A DNA stretch of 32,819 bases. Origin: Chryseobacterium gleum (GTDB lineage: Bacteria > Bacteroidota > Bacteroidia > Flavobacteriales_D > Crocinitomicaceae). A model generated the notes under the pieces. The model had not been told where the DNA came from and did no database searches. It was given only the letters and a program-made list of their open reading frames with translations. The stretch is taken from assembly GCA_945888595.1 (NCBI GenBank), contig CAMDAO010000020.1, positions 1 through 32,819 on the forward strand. Reading direction: 5' to 3'. Of the stretch, positions 1 through 7,676 are shown one piece after another; position 1 is the first letter of the stretch, and every line of letters starts with the position of its first letter. Made by a program: the position numbers and the translations under genes.

Positions 1-461
1 AGAAAATCGGGGCCTTTTACTCGTATTTTTCCTCGTTTTTTTTCAATTCGCATTCTCACATCTGCAAAATGATCCGATTTTTTTTCTTGAAAAGAAATTA
101 AATAATGTTCCCCCAGAATAAAACTAATTTGCTCTTGCTCTAGAATAAAAATATTTTTTTCATCAGGCAAAGCAGAACGAATAGAAAAGAATAAATAATT
201 TGGATATTCCTCCAATTTTGGACGATGTTTTTCTTTAAAAATATCTTCAATCGAAAGTTTATCAATCAATAATGATTCACCCAATTTCTCGATACTTAAT
301 CTATCTGAAATATCATGAAAATTGAGCCAAACAACCTGATCTTTTTGAATTTCAGTTGAAACAAATTCCTTCGCGAAATACTCAGGTGAATTTTTAGTTA
401 CTAAGAAAAAATCATTGTCGTATTTATACACTTGACAACTAGTATTTTTTTCGTTCATCAT
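1..461 (-). CDS. corA: CorA-family magnesium/cobalt transporter, N-terminal part (cut by window edge)
   Basis: Reading the minus strand from the ATG at 461 gives an open frame of 153 codons that runs off the left edge without a stop. It begins MMNEKNTSCQVYKY and contains EDIFKEKHRPKLEEYPNYLF, EQISFILGEHYLISFQE and, near the edge, KRGKIRVKGPDF. These match the conserved cytoplasmic N-terminal domain of CorA: the 'RPK-EEY-dYLF' block, the 'EQ-s-ilg-nyllTfQE' strand and the 'GriR--GpDyL' helix. The membrane part with the GMN signature lies outside the window. A second ATG at 458 is possible. Family knowledge: CorA is a pentameric inner-membrane Mg2+ (Co2+, Ni2+) channel. It starts 19 bases after the peptidase stop and probably shares its transcript. 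Confidence 0.85.
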   Translation of the reverse strand, partial: MMNEKNTSCQVYKYDNDFFLVTKNSPEYFAKEFVSTEIQKDQVVWLNFHDISDRLSIEKLGESLLIDKLSIEDIFKEKHRPKLEEYPNYLFFSIRSALPDEKNIFILEQEQISFILGEHYLISFQEKKSDHFADVRMRIEKKRGKIRVKGPDF

Positions 462-480
462 TTTAAAAAAAATAAAGATT

Positions 481-1404
481 CTATAAATATATCATTAAAT
501 ATTTATATAATTCGACCATGCACATAATATCATACTTTGCAACGATCTCATTGGGGCAATGCACATTATCTTCTGGGGCTCCAATAAAACACCAATCGAA
601 AGGCAAATCCGATTTTTGAAGCGTACTCCCATCACTTCCGCCAGCAGATTCAACTTCTAACTGAAATCTAACGTTTGATTCCTTTGCTAATTCAATAATC
701 CGATTTAGATACACCCTTCGAGGAACACTATGATCTCGCATAGAAATAGCTACCCCCTTTCCATGACTAACACCTTCTGTAACCCATGTAATATCTGAAA
801 TCAACGCTTTATTTACTCCATATTTTTCAAATAAAAATCGGCCACAAAATCCAACAGAATTCCCCCCATGTTCTTCATAGGTAGAAAAAACGATTGCTCC
901 ATTTTCTAATGACTCAGCAACTTTTAGTGCACTCCAAACTCCTAATCGATTGTCCAAGTATGGCGATTGGATAAAATCATCTGTAATTTTAAAATTAGGT
1001 TTATAGGTTAAAATGGTCCCTCGTTCAATCTCTCTTTCAAAGACATATTGAAGTTCGATATTTCCCTCTGAATCTTCAATAACCATCAGTTCTGTCTCAA
1101 TTTCTCCTAGACTATCCGAGCCCACTAATTGAATTCCATCATCTGTGCAGGGTCCACCTATTTTAATGAGGTTTTTTCCATAACCAACCGTAAACCCAAT
1201 ACTATCCATATGCGCAAAAATGGCTGTTCTTGGTTTTCCAAAAACAACGATCAATGCATCTTGAAAATGATTCCCATAAAATAATTGCGGTGTCGCTTTC
1301 CAATTACTTTTATTTTCTTCAATATAGGAAATAATAAAATCTCTAACTCTGCTTTCATCTCCTGATGCCCCTCGTATTTCTACTAATTTTTCTAATAAAT
1401 CCAT
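481..1404 (-). CDS. M42/M28-type metallo-aminopeptidase
   Basis: A 307-residue protein with the co-catalytic metal site of M42-like (glutamyl/deblocking) aminopeptidases. Visible ligands are H65 in IFAHMDS, the bridging D151 in SPYLDNRLG, the catalytic E177 with E178 in STYEEHGG, D204 in ISDITW and H282 in EDNVHCPNE; AGGSDGS (254-260) is the usual glycine-rich loop before the last ligand. No signal peptide, so cytoplasmic. Family members remove N-terminal residues from peptides using two Zn or Co ions and often form large complexes. It is somewhat shorter than typical M42 proteins (about 340-360 residues), so the inserted dimerisation domain may be reduced. It begins 3 bases after the yigZ stop and precedes corA. 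The fold is secure; the substrate is not. Confidence 0.82.
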   Translation of the reverse strand: MDLLEKLVEIRGASGDESRVRDFIISYIEENKSNWKATPQLFYGNHFQDALIVVFGKPRTAIFAHMDSIGFTVGYGKNLIKIGGPCTDDGIQLVGSDSLGEIETELMVIEDSEGNIELQYVFEREIERGTILTYKPNFKITDDFIQSPYLDNRLGVWSALKVAESLENGAIVFSTYEEHGGNSVGFCGRFLFEKYGVNKALISDITWVTEGVSHGKGVAISMRDHSVPRRVYLNRIIELAKESNVRFQLEVESAGGSDGSTLQKSDLPFDWCFIGAPEDNVHCPNEIVAKYDIMCMVELYKYLMIYL

Positions 1405-1407
1405 TTT

Positions 1408-2022
1408 CTAATAAATTCCTAACATTATTATTTTCATCGAAGTCAAATTGCACAACTCCTCTTTCAAATTTTCCTTTTTATCCATCGGTAGAGCTAAAAC
1501 CAATTCACAATTCAATTCGAAAATTTGTTTTTCACTATGTAGATTATGTTTCTTGACAAAACTCATTACGGATGGCATATCTACATAATTAAAATTCAAG
1601 TTAACCCATTCAAAAACTTCCTTAATGACAATTTCTCCTTCCTCAATTGCCTCCTTTGCCGCAGTTCTGTATGCGTTTATTAAACCTCCTACCCCTAATT
1701 TAGTTCCTCCATAATAACGAACCACTCCAATCAAAACATTGCTTAAATCATACGACTGTATTTGACCATAAATTGGAGCTCCTGCGGAATTATTTGGTTC
1801 ACCATCATCATTGAATCTATACACATCTTGGTTGACCCCAAAGCGATACGCATAACATAAGTGGCGCGCCTGATGATTTTCCTTTTTCCATGTTTCCAAA
1901 AAGATTTTCGCTTCTTCTTCAGAATAACACGGAACACTATAGCTAATAAATTTGGATCCTTTCTCCTTATAAATTCCTTCTGAAATTGCTTGTAAAGTGC
2001 GATATGTTGATTTTGTGTTAAT
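1408..2022 (-). CDS. yigZ: YigZ / IMPACT (UPF0029) family protein with apparent ATT start
   Basis: The frame encodes the full IMPACT N-terminal domain: TYRTLQAISEGIYKEKGSKF, then QARHLCYAYRFG, NDDGEPNNSAGAPI and RYYGGTKLGVGGL, which are the family signatures. The region after about residue 135 matches the ferredoxin-like C-terminal domain. The only standard start codon in frame is TTG at 1899, which would delete the first conserved ~40 residues. The frame is open upstream to a TAA at 2041-2043, with no ATG, GTG or TTG in between; ATT at 2022 (protein starting INTKSTYRT) gives 204 residues, the usual family length. CTG at 2031 is the alternative. IMPACT proteins relate to GCN2/translation control in eukaryotes; the bacterial role is poorly defined. 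The stop lies 3 bases before the peptidase ATG. Confidence 0.8.
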   Translation of the reverse strand: MNTKSTYRTLQAISEGIYKEKGSKFISYSVPCYSEEEAKIFLETWKKENHQARHLCYAYRFGVNQDVYRFNDDGEPNNSAGAPIYGQIQSYDLSNVLIGVVRYYGGTKLGVGGLINAYRTAAKEAIEEGEIVIKEVFEWVNLNFNYVDMPSVMSFVKKHNLHSEKQIFELNCELVLALPMDKKENLKEELCNLTSMKIIMLGIY

Positions 2023-2127
2023 GGATTTCAGCTTTGAAGATTACAAATTTCAGATTAAAATTAACAATAATTAATCATTTTATATTCTGTTAATTTACAA
2101 TCCGCTATTTGAAAACCAATTATTGTG

Positions 2128-2135
2128 TACATTTG
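2128..2135 (+). promoter_or_regulatory. TAnnTTTG promoter element for the FKBP gene
   Basis: TACATTTG matches the Bacteroidota -7 consensus TAnnTTTG and ends 16 bases before the ATG at 2152. TTTG at 2108-2111 is a possible -33 element but is closer than the usual ~19 bp. The element overlaps an alternative GTG start at 2125, which supports the ATG. Confidence 0.6.
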
Positions 2136-2151
2136 CGAAAAAATTAATAAA

Positions 2152-2751
2152 ATGACAGAAGAAATTAAAGCCGTAAGTTACTGCGTAGGACTTAGTATTG
2201 CAGATAGTTTAAAACAACAAGATCTGGATGGAATTTCGCCGGAAATTTTAGCAGAAGCAATTAAAGACTCTTTTTCAGGTGCGAAATTAGTATATACGCC
2301 TCAAGAGGCAAATGACATAATTCAAACGTATTTAACTAAAATAGGAGAAAGTAAATTCGGCGCTATTAGAGAAGAAGGAGAAGCATTTTTAGTTGAAAAT
2401 AAGTTAAAACCTGAAGTTAAAACAACTGCAAGTGGTCTGCAATATGAGGTAATTGCGGAAGGAGAAGGTAAAAAACCATCTGCGCAAGATCATGTAAAAG
2501 TGCATTATCATGGTACATTAATCGACGGGACGGTATTTGACAGTTCTATTGAAAGAGGTGATCCAGCAAGTTTTGGTGTTCATCAAGTAATTCCAGGATG
2601 GACGGAAGCATTACAATTAATGACTACAGGTTCTAAATACCGTTTATTTATCCCTGAAAACTTAGCTTATGGCGCTCATCCTCAACCAGGAGGGCCTATC
2701 AAACCATTCATGGCATTGGTTTTTGATGTTGAACTTTTAGAAGTACTTTAG
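2152..2751 (+). CDS. FKBP-type peptidyl-prolyl cis-trans isomerase (cytoplasmic)
   Basis: A 199-residue protein of FkpA/FklB type: an N-terminal helical dimerisation domain (about residues 1-80) followed by an FKBP domain (about 105-199). The active-site set is intact: HYHG, VFDS (the Phe-Asp pair), HQVIPGW, LAYG and the final FDVELLEV strand. There is no signal peptide, so it should act in the cytoplasm as a foldase/chaperone. The start is the ATG at 2152; a GTG at 2125 in frame lies inside the promoter element, so the longer form is unlikely. Three bases separate it from a second FKBP gene, forming an operon of one soluble and one exported isomerase that ends at the terminator near 3700. 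Confidence 0.92.
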   Translation: MTEEIKAVSYCVGLSIADSLKQQDLDGISPEILAEAIKDSFSGAKLVYTPQEANDIIQTYLTKIGESKFGAIREEGEAFLVENKLKPEVKTTASGLQYEVIAEGEGKKPSAQDHVKVHYHGTLIDGTVFDSSIERGDPASFGVHQVIPGWTEALQLMTTGSKYRLFIPENLAYGAHPQPGGPIKPFMALVFDVELLEVL

Positions 2752-2754
2752 GAT

Positions 2755-3684
2755 ATGAAGAAAATATATTATTTTATCTTACCGCTTGTCCTATTGATGT
2801 CATGTGGTGATAAAAAAGCAGATGCTGAAAACATCGAATTAAATACTTCTAAAGAAAAATTATCCTATGCTTTAGGAGCAGAACAAGGAAAAATGATTCT
2901 TGAATCTGGGGACCCAAATTTAGGAAAATTAGATTTTAAGATGATCATTGAAGGTTTTAATAAAGGATTTAACAGCAAAGATGCTTTTAGTAACGAATGT
3001 CAAACAACTTTGCAAAAATTATTTGGACCTTATGGCCAAGATTTCGATACTACTTATTTAAAAGCGGGTTGTACTTGCTTGGGTAAAACAGTAGGATCCG
3101 TATTTTATGACGGTTGGAAGAAAAAAGGCGCTTTAGATCAAATTGATTTATCAATGGCGACAATTGGTTTTAAGCATTCTCTCGAAAAAAGAGATACCCT
3201 AATTAAGATGGATCTTCGCACAAAAATTGTCAATGATTTTGTTGTTGATTTGAACAGATCGAATGGTGTTAAAATGATGGAAAAAGCTAAAAAGTTACCA
3301 AATGTACGGATATTAGCTAACGGCTTGATCATTCAAACATTGCAAGAAGGAACAGGTGGATCTCCTACTTCTTCTGATGACGTGAAAGCAGATTATGTTT
3401 TAACGAGCACACAAGGAGATACGATTGAAAGTTCTATACAGTACAAAAAGCAATCTGGGAAAGAAATTCCTGCATTTAATTTAGGTGGTGTCATTCCAGG
3501 ATGGATGCAAAGTTTCCCTCTCTTGAAAAAAGGAGGAAAGTATAAACTATTTATCCCTGGAGAATTAGCTTATGGTGCACAAAAAGGTTTTGAATCTTTG
3601 TGTTTTTACGTTGAATTTCATGATTTCGGAAAAGCGGGAACATTGGTTAAACCTGAACCTCAGCAACCTCAGCAAAGATATTAA
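2755..3684 (+). CDS. FKBP-like lipoprotein with degenerate isomerase site
   Basis: A 309-residue lipoprotein: signal MKKIYYFILPLVLLMSC with lipobox LMSC and lipidated C17. An FKBP_N-like helical region follows (ELNTSKEKLSYALGAEQG), then a middle section with three cysteines (CQTTLQ, AGCTCLG), an FKBP domain at about 200-292, and a Gln/Pro-rich tail ending PEPQQPQQRY. VIPGW and LAYG are kept, but the Phe-Asp pair seen as VFDSS in the upstream paralogue reads TIESS here, so isomerase activity may be weak or lost. It likely works as a periplasmic or outer-membrane-attached chaperone. Co-transcribed with the gene 3 bases upstream. Confidence 0.85.
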   Translation: MKKIYYFILPLVLLMSCGDKKADAENIELNTSKEKLSYALGAEQGKMILESGDPNLGKLDFKMIIEGFNKGFNSKDAFSNECQTTLQKLFGPYGQDFDTTYLKAGCTCLGKTVGSVFYDGWKKKGALDQIDLSMATIGFKHSLEKRDTLIKMDLRTKIVNDFVVDLNRSNGVKMMEKAKKLPNVRILANGLIIQTLQEGTGGSPTSSDDVKADYVLTSTQGDTIESSIQYKKQSGKEIPAFNLGGVIPGWMQSFPLLKKGGKYKLFIPGELAYGAQKGFESLCFYVEFHDFGKAGTLVKPEPQQPQQRY

Positions 3685-3699
3685 GAAATAGTAAACATT

Positions 3700-3726
3700 A
3701 AAAAAGCTCCCTCGAGGAGCTTTTTT
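3700..3726. terminator. Bidirectional rho-independent terminator
   Basis: AAAAAGCTCC (3701-3710), loop CTCGA, GGAGCTTTTT (3716-3725) form a perfect stem with A-runs and T-runs on both sides. It sits between the FKBP lipoprotein (+) and the convergent membrane protein (-) and can serve both. Confidence 0.9.
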
Positions 3727-3758
3727 AATTTATATCGGTATGCATAAGAAAAAAAGTA

Positions 3759-4388
3759 CTACAACTCATCTTCTTCCACTTCTTCTTTTATTTCCTTGCC
3801 TTTTCCCAATCGAATAAAGAAATTGATTCTATAAATGATAGGGATAAATCCACTTACTTGACCTGTTAAAGAATTTGTTTTAGTCATTTTATAACTTGTT
3901 CTAAAAGGACTGTTGACGCTATTAATCACGTCATAAAAAACGCCAGCATTGATCCGAATAATTTCTTTAAACTCTCTTGAAAATCCACCACCTAAAAACA
4001 AAGTCGGCACCCAATTAGTAGTTGTAGAAAATGTCCCTAGATTAAAAGGGGAATGTAAAATCTCTAATTCAACACCTCCAAAAACCATATTTCCATAACG
4101 CGCGTGGGCAAATCCACCACCTCCATAAATAGAATATGTATAATTTGTTCCATTCGTACTTGACCACCCTTTCATTATTCGCACGGATGGCCCAATTACG
4201 ATATTCTCATTTACTCGATATCCATATTTTAATCCTAAACCAAAATTACCACCTAAGGTTGAAGCGCCCACATATCCTTCCAGTCCAAGCTCAGATCCAG
4301 TTGTACCTTGCGCGTACAAATTTTCACCAGAAATAAAGGAAAGAAATATAACTATACTTGAGACAATTATTTTTTTTATCATTTTCAC
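3759..4388 (-). CDS. Exported beta-barrel-like outer membrane protein, unknown function
   Basis: A 209-residue protein with an N-terminal signal peptide (MKMIKK, hydrophobic stretch, cleavage probably after NLYAQ near residue 27). The mature part alternates short amphipathic strands rich in Gly and aromatic residues (GLGLKYGYRVNENIVIGPSV, YGGGGFAHARYG, IRINAGVFYDVI), the pattern of a small outer-membrane beta-barrel of the OmpW/OmpA-like porin-fold type. The C-terminus is an acidic tail (KEIKEEVEEDEL) rather than a terminal aromatic, unusual for a BAM substrate. It stands alone, divergent from folD, with its own TAnnTTTG element. Function not recognised. Confidence 0.75.
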   Translation of the reverse strand: MKMIKKIIVSSIVIFLSFISGENLYAQGTTGSELGLEGYVGASTLGGNFGLGLKYGYRVNENIVIGPSVRIMKGWSSTNGTNYTYSIYGGGGFAHARYGNMVFGGVELEILHSPFNLGTFSTTTNWVPTLFLGGGFSREFKEIIRINAGVFYDVINSVNSPFRTSYKMTKTNSLTGQVSGFIPIIYRINFFIRLGKGKEIKEEVEEDEL

Positions 4389-4396
4389 TTTTTTAA

Positions 4397-4404
4397 CAAA
4401 TGTA
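4397..4404 (-). promoter_or_regulatory. TAnnTTTG promoter element for the barrel protein
   Basis: On the minus strand TACATTTG (4404 to 4397) lies 8 bases upstream of the ATG at 4388. A second match, TATATTTG, lies about 15 bases further upstream. No good -33 TTG is visible at 19 bp. Confidence 0.45.
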
Positions 4405-4527
4405 CTAATATCAAATATAGATGTGAGTTTTAACTGAAAAAAGTTAAAAACAGATGAAATTTAGAATGTTTCTAATTCTGTTTCAATTTTAATCGGGCAT
4501 TCATTTTTTTTTACGATCATGACGCAG

Positions 4528-4535
4528 TATATTTG
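4528..4535 (+). promoter_or_regulatory. TAnnTTTG promoter element for folD
   Basis: TATATTTG matches the -7 consensus and ends 17 bases before the folD ATG. The -33 region is a T-run (around 4503-4512) rather than TTG. Confidence 0.6.
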
Positions 4536-4552
4536 TGTAAAACTACATAAAC

Positions 4553-5431
4553 ATGCAACTATTAGATGGGAAAGCTACATCAGAGGAGATAAAAAAAGAA
4601 TTATCGCTTGCCATTTTAGACCGCAAAGAAAATGGACAAAAAATTCCTCACCTAGCTGCAATCATAGTAGGAAATGATGGCGGATCGATAACGTATGTAA
4701 ATGCCAAAGTAAAAGCATGTGATGAAATTGGTTTTGAAAGCTCTTTAATTAAATATGATAATTCAATCGCTGAAGAAGTTCTGTTGGCTAAGATTAAAGA
4801 ATTGAATGAAGATGATTTAATTGACGGGTTTATCGTTCAACTTCCTCTACCTAAACATATTAATGAATTAAATATAACACAAGCAATTGATCCTAAAAAA
4901 GATGTTGATGGGTTTCATCCTGTTAATTTAGGAAATATGATTTTAAACATCCCTAGTTTTCTCCCTGCAACTCCAGCGGGAATTGTAGAATTACTGAAAA
5001 GAAATAATATCGAAACAAAAGGGAAAAATTGTGTGATTATTGGACGAAGTAATATTGTTGGACAACCACTCAGTATCTTGCTTTCGAAAAATACAGATCC
5101 TGGAAATTGCACCGTTACTCTGGCACATAGTTATACGAAAAATTTAAAAGAAATTTGCCTAACGGCGGATATTTTGGTTGCTGCAATAGGAAGACCAGGC
5201 TTTGTAACAGAAGAAATGGTAAAAACAGGAGCAGTCGTGATTGACGTAGGCACAACAAGAGTTCCTGATCCTTCCAAAGCAGCAGGTTGGTATCTGAGTG
5301 GTGATGTGGATTTTGTAAATGTAGCTCCAAAATGTTCCTTTATCACCCCAGTGCCTGGTGGAGTTGGTCCAATGACAATTGCCTCTTTAATGATAAACAC
5401 ATTAAAAGCAATGGAATTAAAAGGGAAGTAG
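4553..5431 (+). CDS. folD: Bifunctional methylenetetrahydrofolate dehydrogenase / methenyltetrahydrofolate cyclohydrolase
   Basis: A 292-residue cytoplasmic enzyme interconverting 5,10-methylene-THF, 5,10-methenyl-THF and 10-formyl-THF with NADP. Signatures in order: [14 protein letters not shown] (48-61, with catalytic Y48 and K52), QLPLPKHI (95-102), [11 protein letters not shown] (116-126), [11 protein letters not shown], the dinucleotide-binding [18 protein letters not shown] and [16 protein letters not shown]. Length and motifs are normal. It has its own promoter and is followed by an inverted repeat facing the convergent oxidoreductase gene. It connects with glyA in this window, which supplies the methylene-THF. 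The ATG is well supported by its distance from the -7 element. Confidence 0.97.
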   Translation: MQLLDGKATSEEIKKELSLAILDRKENGQKIPHLAAIIVGNDGGSITYVNAKVKACDEIGFESSLIKYDNSIAEEVLLAKIKELNEDDLIDGFIVQLPLPKHINELNITQAIDPKKDVDGFHPVNLGNMILNIPSFLPATPAGIVELLKRNNIETKGKNCVIIGRSNIVGQPLSILLSKNTDPGNCTVTLAHSYTKNLKEICLTADILVAAIGRPGFVTEEMVKTGAVVIDVGTTRVPDPSKAAGWYLSGDVDFVNVAPKCSFITPVPGGVGPMTIASLMINTLKAMELKGK

Positions 5432-5501
5432 AATGATGTTTGATTTTTAATGTTGAATGTTTAATTAATTCATCATCAAAAATTCAACATCCAGCATCAT
5501 T
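5432..5501. repeat. Long imperfect inverted repeat between convergent genes (possible terminator)
   Basis: Two nested perfect arm pairs: AATGATG (5432-5438) with CATCATT (5495-5501), and ATGTTGAAT (5450-5458) with ATTCAACAT (5482-5490). The element fills exactly the gap between the folD stop and the stop of the convergent oxidoreductase. A-rich and T-rich flanks suggest a bidirectional terminator; a dispersed intergenic repeat is the alternative. Confidence 0.6.
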
Positions 5502-6992
5502 TTAAAATCTTTCTAGCGGAGTTCTTACACCATCAATTAATGAATAACACGCCAATTTATCTTTAAAAACAGACGACTTAAAAATTGATTTATTGAGGAG
5601 CATTCGAGCACATTCTTGAATTCCTTCAACAATGGATGGATGAGGATGAATTAATTCAGCCAATGCCTCAATTGAAGCCCCCAATTTAATTAACAATGCC
5701 ACACCCTGAATAGCAGTTGAAGCATGTTCACCAATGACACGCATTCCTAAAATTTTCATTTCTGAATCATTTGTCACAATAATTTTGAAAAAACCTTGTG
5801 TTTGACGCATAGCAATTGCCCGGGCAATAACAGAATAATCAACTTTTACTATTTTCACAGGTATATTGTTTTCTTCACAATATTGTTCATTAATTCCAAC
5901 AGAAGCTACTTCAGGCTGAAGAAACATAATCGTACAAATATTATCATAGCTCAATGGACTTTTATTGACATTGAATGCTTTTTCAACGGCATGTCTCCCT
6001 TCAATTTCTCCCACATTAACAAGCGCGATTCTGCCAGAGACATCTCCAACTGCATAAATATTTGGAATATTAGTTCGCGTATCTTCATCCCCCACGTGCA
6101 AGCCTCGTTTTGACATCAAAATACCTACATGTTCCATTCCTAAATTCTCGATATTGGGAATTCTACCAATTGAAAGCAATGCTTTTTCAACACGAATAAC
6201 TTCTCGAGAACCATCCGGATAAGATAATTCATATTCGACTTCATTTTCGATTGTAACCATTCTTTCCAAAGAGGCATTATGATGAATCGTCACTCCTTTA
6301 TTTTCTAAATTACAAGCTACTAATGAAGAGACATCCTCATCCTCAAATGGTAGAATTCTATCCTGACGATCTATAATATATACTTTAGTTTTTCCGAAAT
6401 TTGAAAACATGGTAGCATATTCACAACCAATAACTCCAGCTCCCACAATTACTAAACTTTTTGGATAATCATCTATGTGCTCAATGGTGTCACTCGTTAA
6501 AATCGTTTTATGATCAGCGATAATATTGGGTATCATTTTAGGTCTGCTTCCTGTTGCAATAATAATATTTTCACCCCAAACAACTTTTTCAGTTCCTTCG
6601 TGCGTAATTTTTATTTCATTCGTAGAAAGAAACACGCCATTTCCTCTTTCGTAATATAGAAGTTTGTGATTTGATTCTGTATGTAATAATTTTATATGAG
6701 AAGAATATTGAAATTTTCTTTCAAAAACAGCTTCATCAATTGTTTTTTTTACATCTTTCCAGGGAATTTCAAATTTAGATCGCCCGTTCGAAACAATCAT
6801 ACTATTAACACTGGCAACACGAGAAGACAATTCCCAAAGAGTTTTAGAAGAAAGAGCACCATTATAAACACCGCTACCTCCGATACGACTTCGTTCAATT
6901 AAGCAAACTTTTTTACCGAAATCGATTCCTCGCATAGCAGCAGCATAGCCAGCTGGACCACCTCCTAGAATAATTAAATCAAACTTATCCAT
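5502..6992 (-). CDS. Lipoamide-dehydrogenase-like FAD/NAD flavoprotein lacking the redox disulfide
   Basis: A 496-residue protein with the pyridine nucleotide-disulfide oxidoreductase fold: FAD-binding ILGGGPAGYAAA (8-19), NAD-binding VIVGAGVIGCEYATMF, second FAD motif YAVGDVSGR, and the dimerisation domain with FLQPEVASVG and the HPHPSIVEG dyad region. The block that normally reads GGTCLNVGCIPSK is GGSGVYNGALSSK here, so the two redox cysteines are replaced by G41 and A46. It therefore cannot be a normal lipoamide dehydrogenase. Soluble transhydrogenase SthA, which also lacks the disulfide, is the nearest functional idea, but here the C-terminal His-Glu dyad typical of the disulfide enzymes is kept. 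Single gene, convergent with folD. Confidence 0.82.
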   Translation of the reverse strand: MDKFDLIILGGGPAGYAAAMRGIDFGKKVCLIERSRIGGSGVYNGALSSKTLWELSSRVASVNSMIVSNGRSKFEIPWKDVKKTIDEAVFERKFQYSSHIKLLHTESNHKLLYYERGNGVFLSTNEIKITHEGTEKVVWGENIIIATGSRPKMIPNIIADHKTILTSDTIEHIDDYPKSLVIVGAGVIGCEYATMFSNFGKTKVYIIDRQDRILPFEDEDVSSLVACNLENKGVTIHHNASLERMVTIENEVEYELSYPDGSREVIRVEKALLSIGRIPNIENLGMEHVGILMSKRGLHVGDEDTRTNIPNIYAVGDVSGRIALVNVGEIEGRHAVEKAFNVNKSPLSYDNICTIMFLQPEVASVGINEQYCEENNIPVKIVKVDYSVIARAIAMRQTQGFFKIIVTNDSEMKILGMRVIGEHASTAIQGVALLIKLGASIEALAELIHPHPSIVEGIQECARMLLNKSIFKSSVFKDKLACYSLIDGVRTPLERF

Positions 6993-7011
6993 GTTTTAAT
7001 TAAATTTGCAG

Positions 7012-7019
7012 CAAATATA
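7012..7019 (-). promoter_or_regulatory. TAnnTTTG promoter element for the flavoprotein gene
   Basis: Minus-strand TATATTTG (7019 to 7012) lies 19 bases upstream of the ATG at 6992. A -33 TTG exists but at a shorter spacing of about 13 bp. Confidence 0.5.
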
Positions 7020-7075
7020 AATACCTTTTATTCAAGATATCGGTTTTTACAGTAAAAACAATTATTAAATCTGAA

Positions 7076-7561
7076 ATGAAATATCAAGAAGATCTCAAGT
7101 TAGCTATCGAAAACAGAAAAATTAATGAAAAAACCCTTCAACGATTAAAAAAGAAAAAACCAAAATTTGTTGACGATCTTTTTGCGGACTTACATGCGAA
7201 AGCATTCAGTAAAATTGACTGTTTAGCCTGTGCCAACTGTTGTAAAACAACTAGTCCTACATTTAGAGATGTTGATATAAAACGTATTTCTAAAAGATTT
7301 AGGACAAGTGAAATGCAATTTATTTCAACGTATTTGAGAATGGATGAAGAAAATGATTACGTTTTAAAAGTTGCTCCCTGCTCATTTCTCGGCGCGGACA
7401 ATAAATGTGACATCTATGAAGACCGACCCTTGGCTTGTAGGGAGTATCCACATACAAATCGCAAAAACATGTCGCAATTATTAATTTTGACAGGTAAAAA
7501 TTCAGAAATTTGTCCAGCAGTAGCACAAATCATGGAACAAATCACTTTAAAATATCCATGA
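7076..7561 (+). CDS. YkgJ-family cysteine cluster protein
   Basis: A 161-residue cytoplasmic protein with eight cysteines (49, 52, 55, 56, 102, 111, 121, 146). The clusters CLACANCC and APCSFLG..NKCDIYEDRPLACREYP match the CxxCxxCC...C...C..Y..RP..CR.yP signature of the YkgJ/FliB-like zinc- or iron-chelating family. Residues 1-40 are a charged helical extension rich in Lys. Members probably bind a metal or iron-sulfur centre; their biochemical role is not settled. Divergent from the flavoprotein gene and upstream of the SiaB-like kinase with a 115-bp gap, so co-transcription is uncertain. The family call is firm. Confidence 0.85.
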   Translation: MKYQEDLKLAIENRKINEKTLQRLKKKKPKFVDDLFADLHAKAFSKIDCLACANCCKTTSPTFRDVDIKRISKRFRTSEMQFISTYLRMDEENDYVLKVAPCSFLGADNKCDIYEDRPLACREYPHTNRKNMSQLLILTGKNSEICPAVAQIMEQITLKYP

Positions 7562-7676
7562 AAAAATATAAAAAGATCCTTTATTGTTAACAATCCAAAA
7601 AATACTTACAATATACATAGGATAATTAATTAATTTGAAATAATTTAGCCACCTAATAGACAGGTTCTGCTAAAAC

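Noticed and set aside
1365-1556. Plus-strand ORF over the peptidase/yigZ junction
   Set aside because: Antisense shadow of two well-supported minus-strand genes.
5502-6992. Calling the flavoprotein a dihydrolipoyl dehydrogenase
   Set aside because: Both redox cysteines are missing and no 2-oxoacid dehydrogenase genes are adjacent.
7583-7594. Perfect palindrome ATTGTTAACAAT upstream of the SiaB-like gene, with a similar TTGTTAACAA at 9782-9791
   Set aside because: Short AT-rich palindromes are expected by chance in this composition; the two sites have no common gene context.
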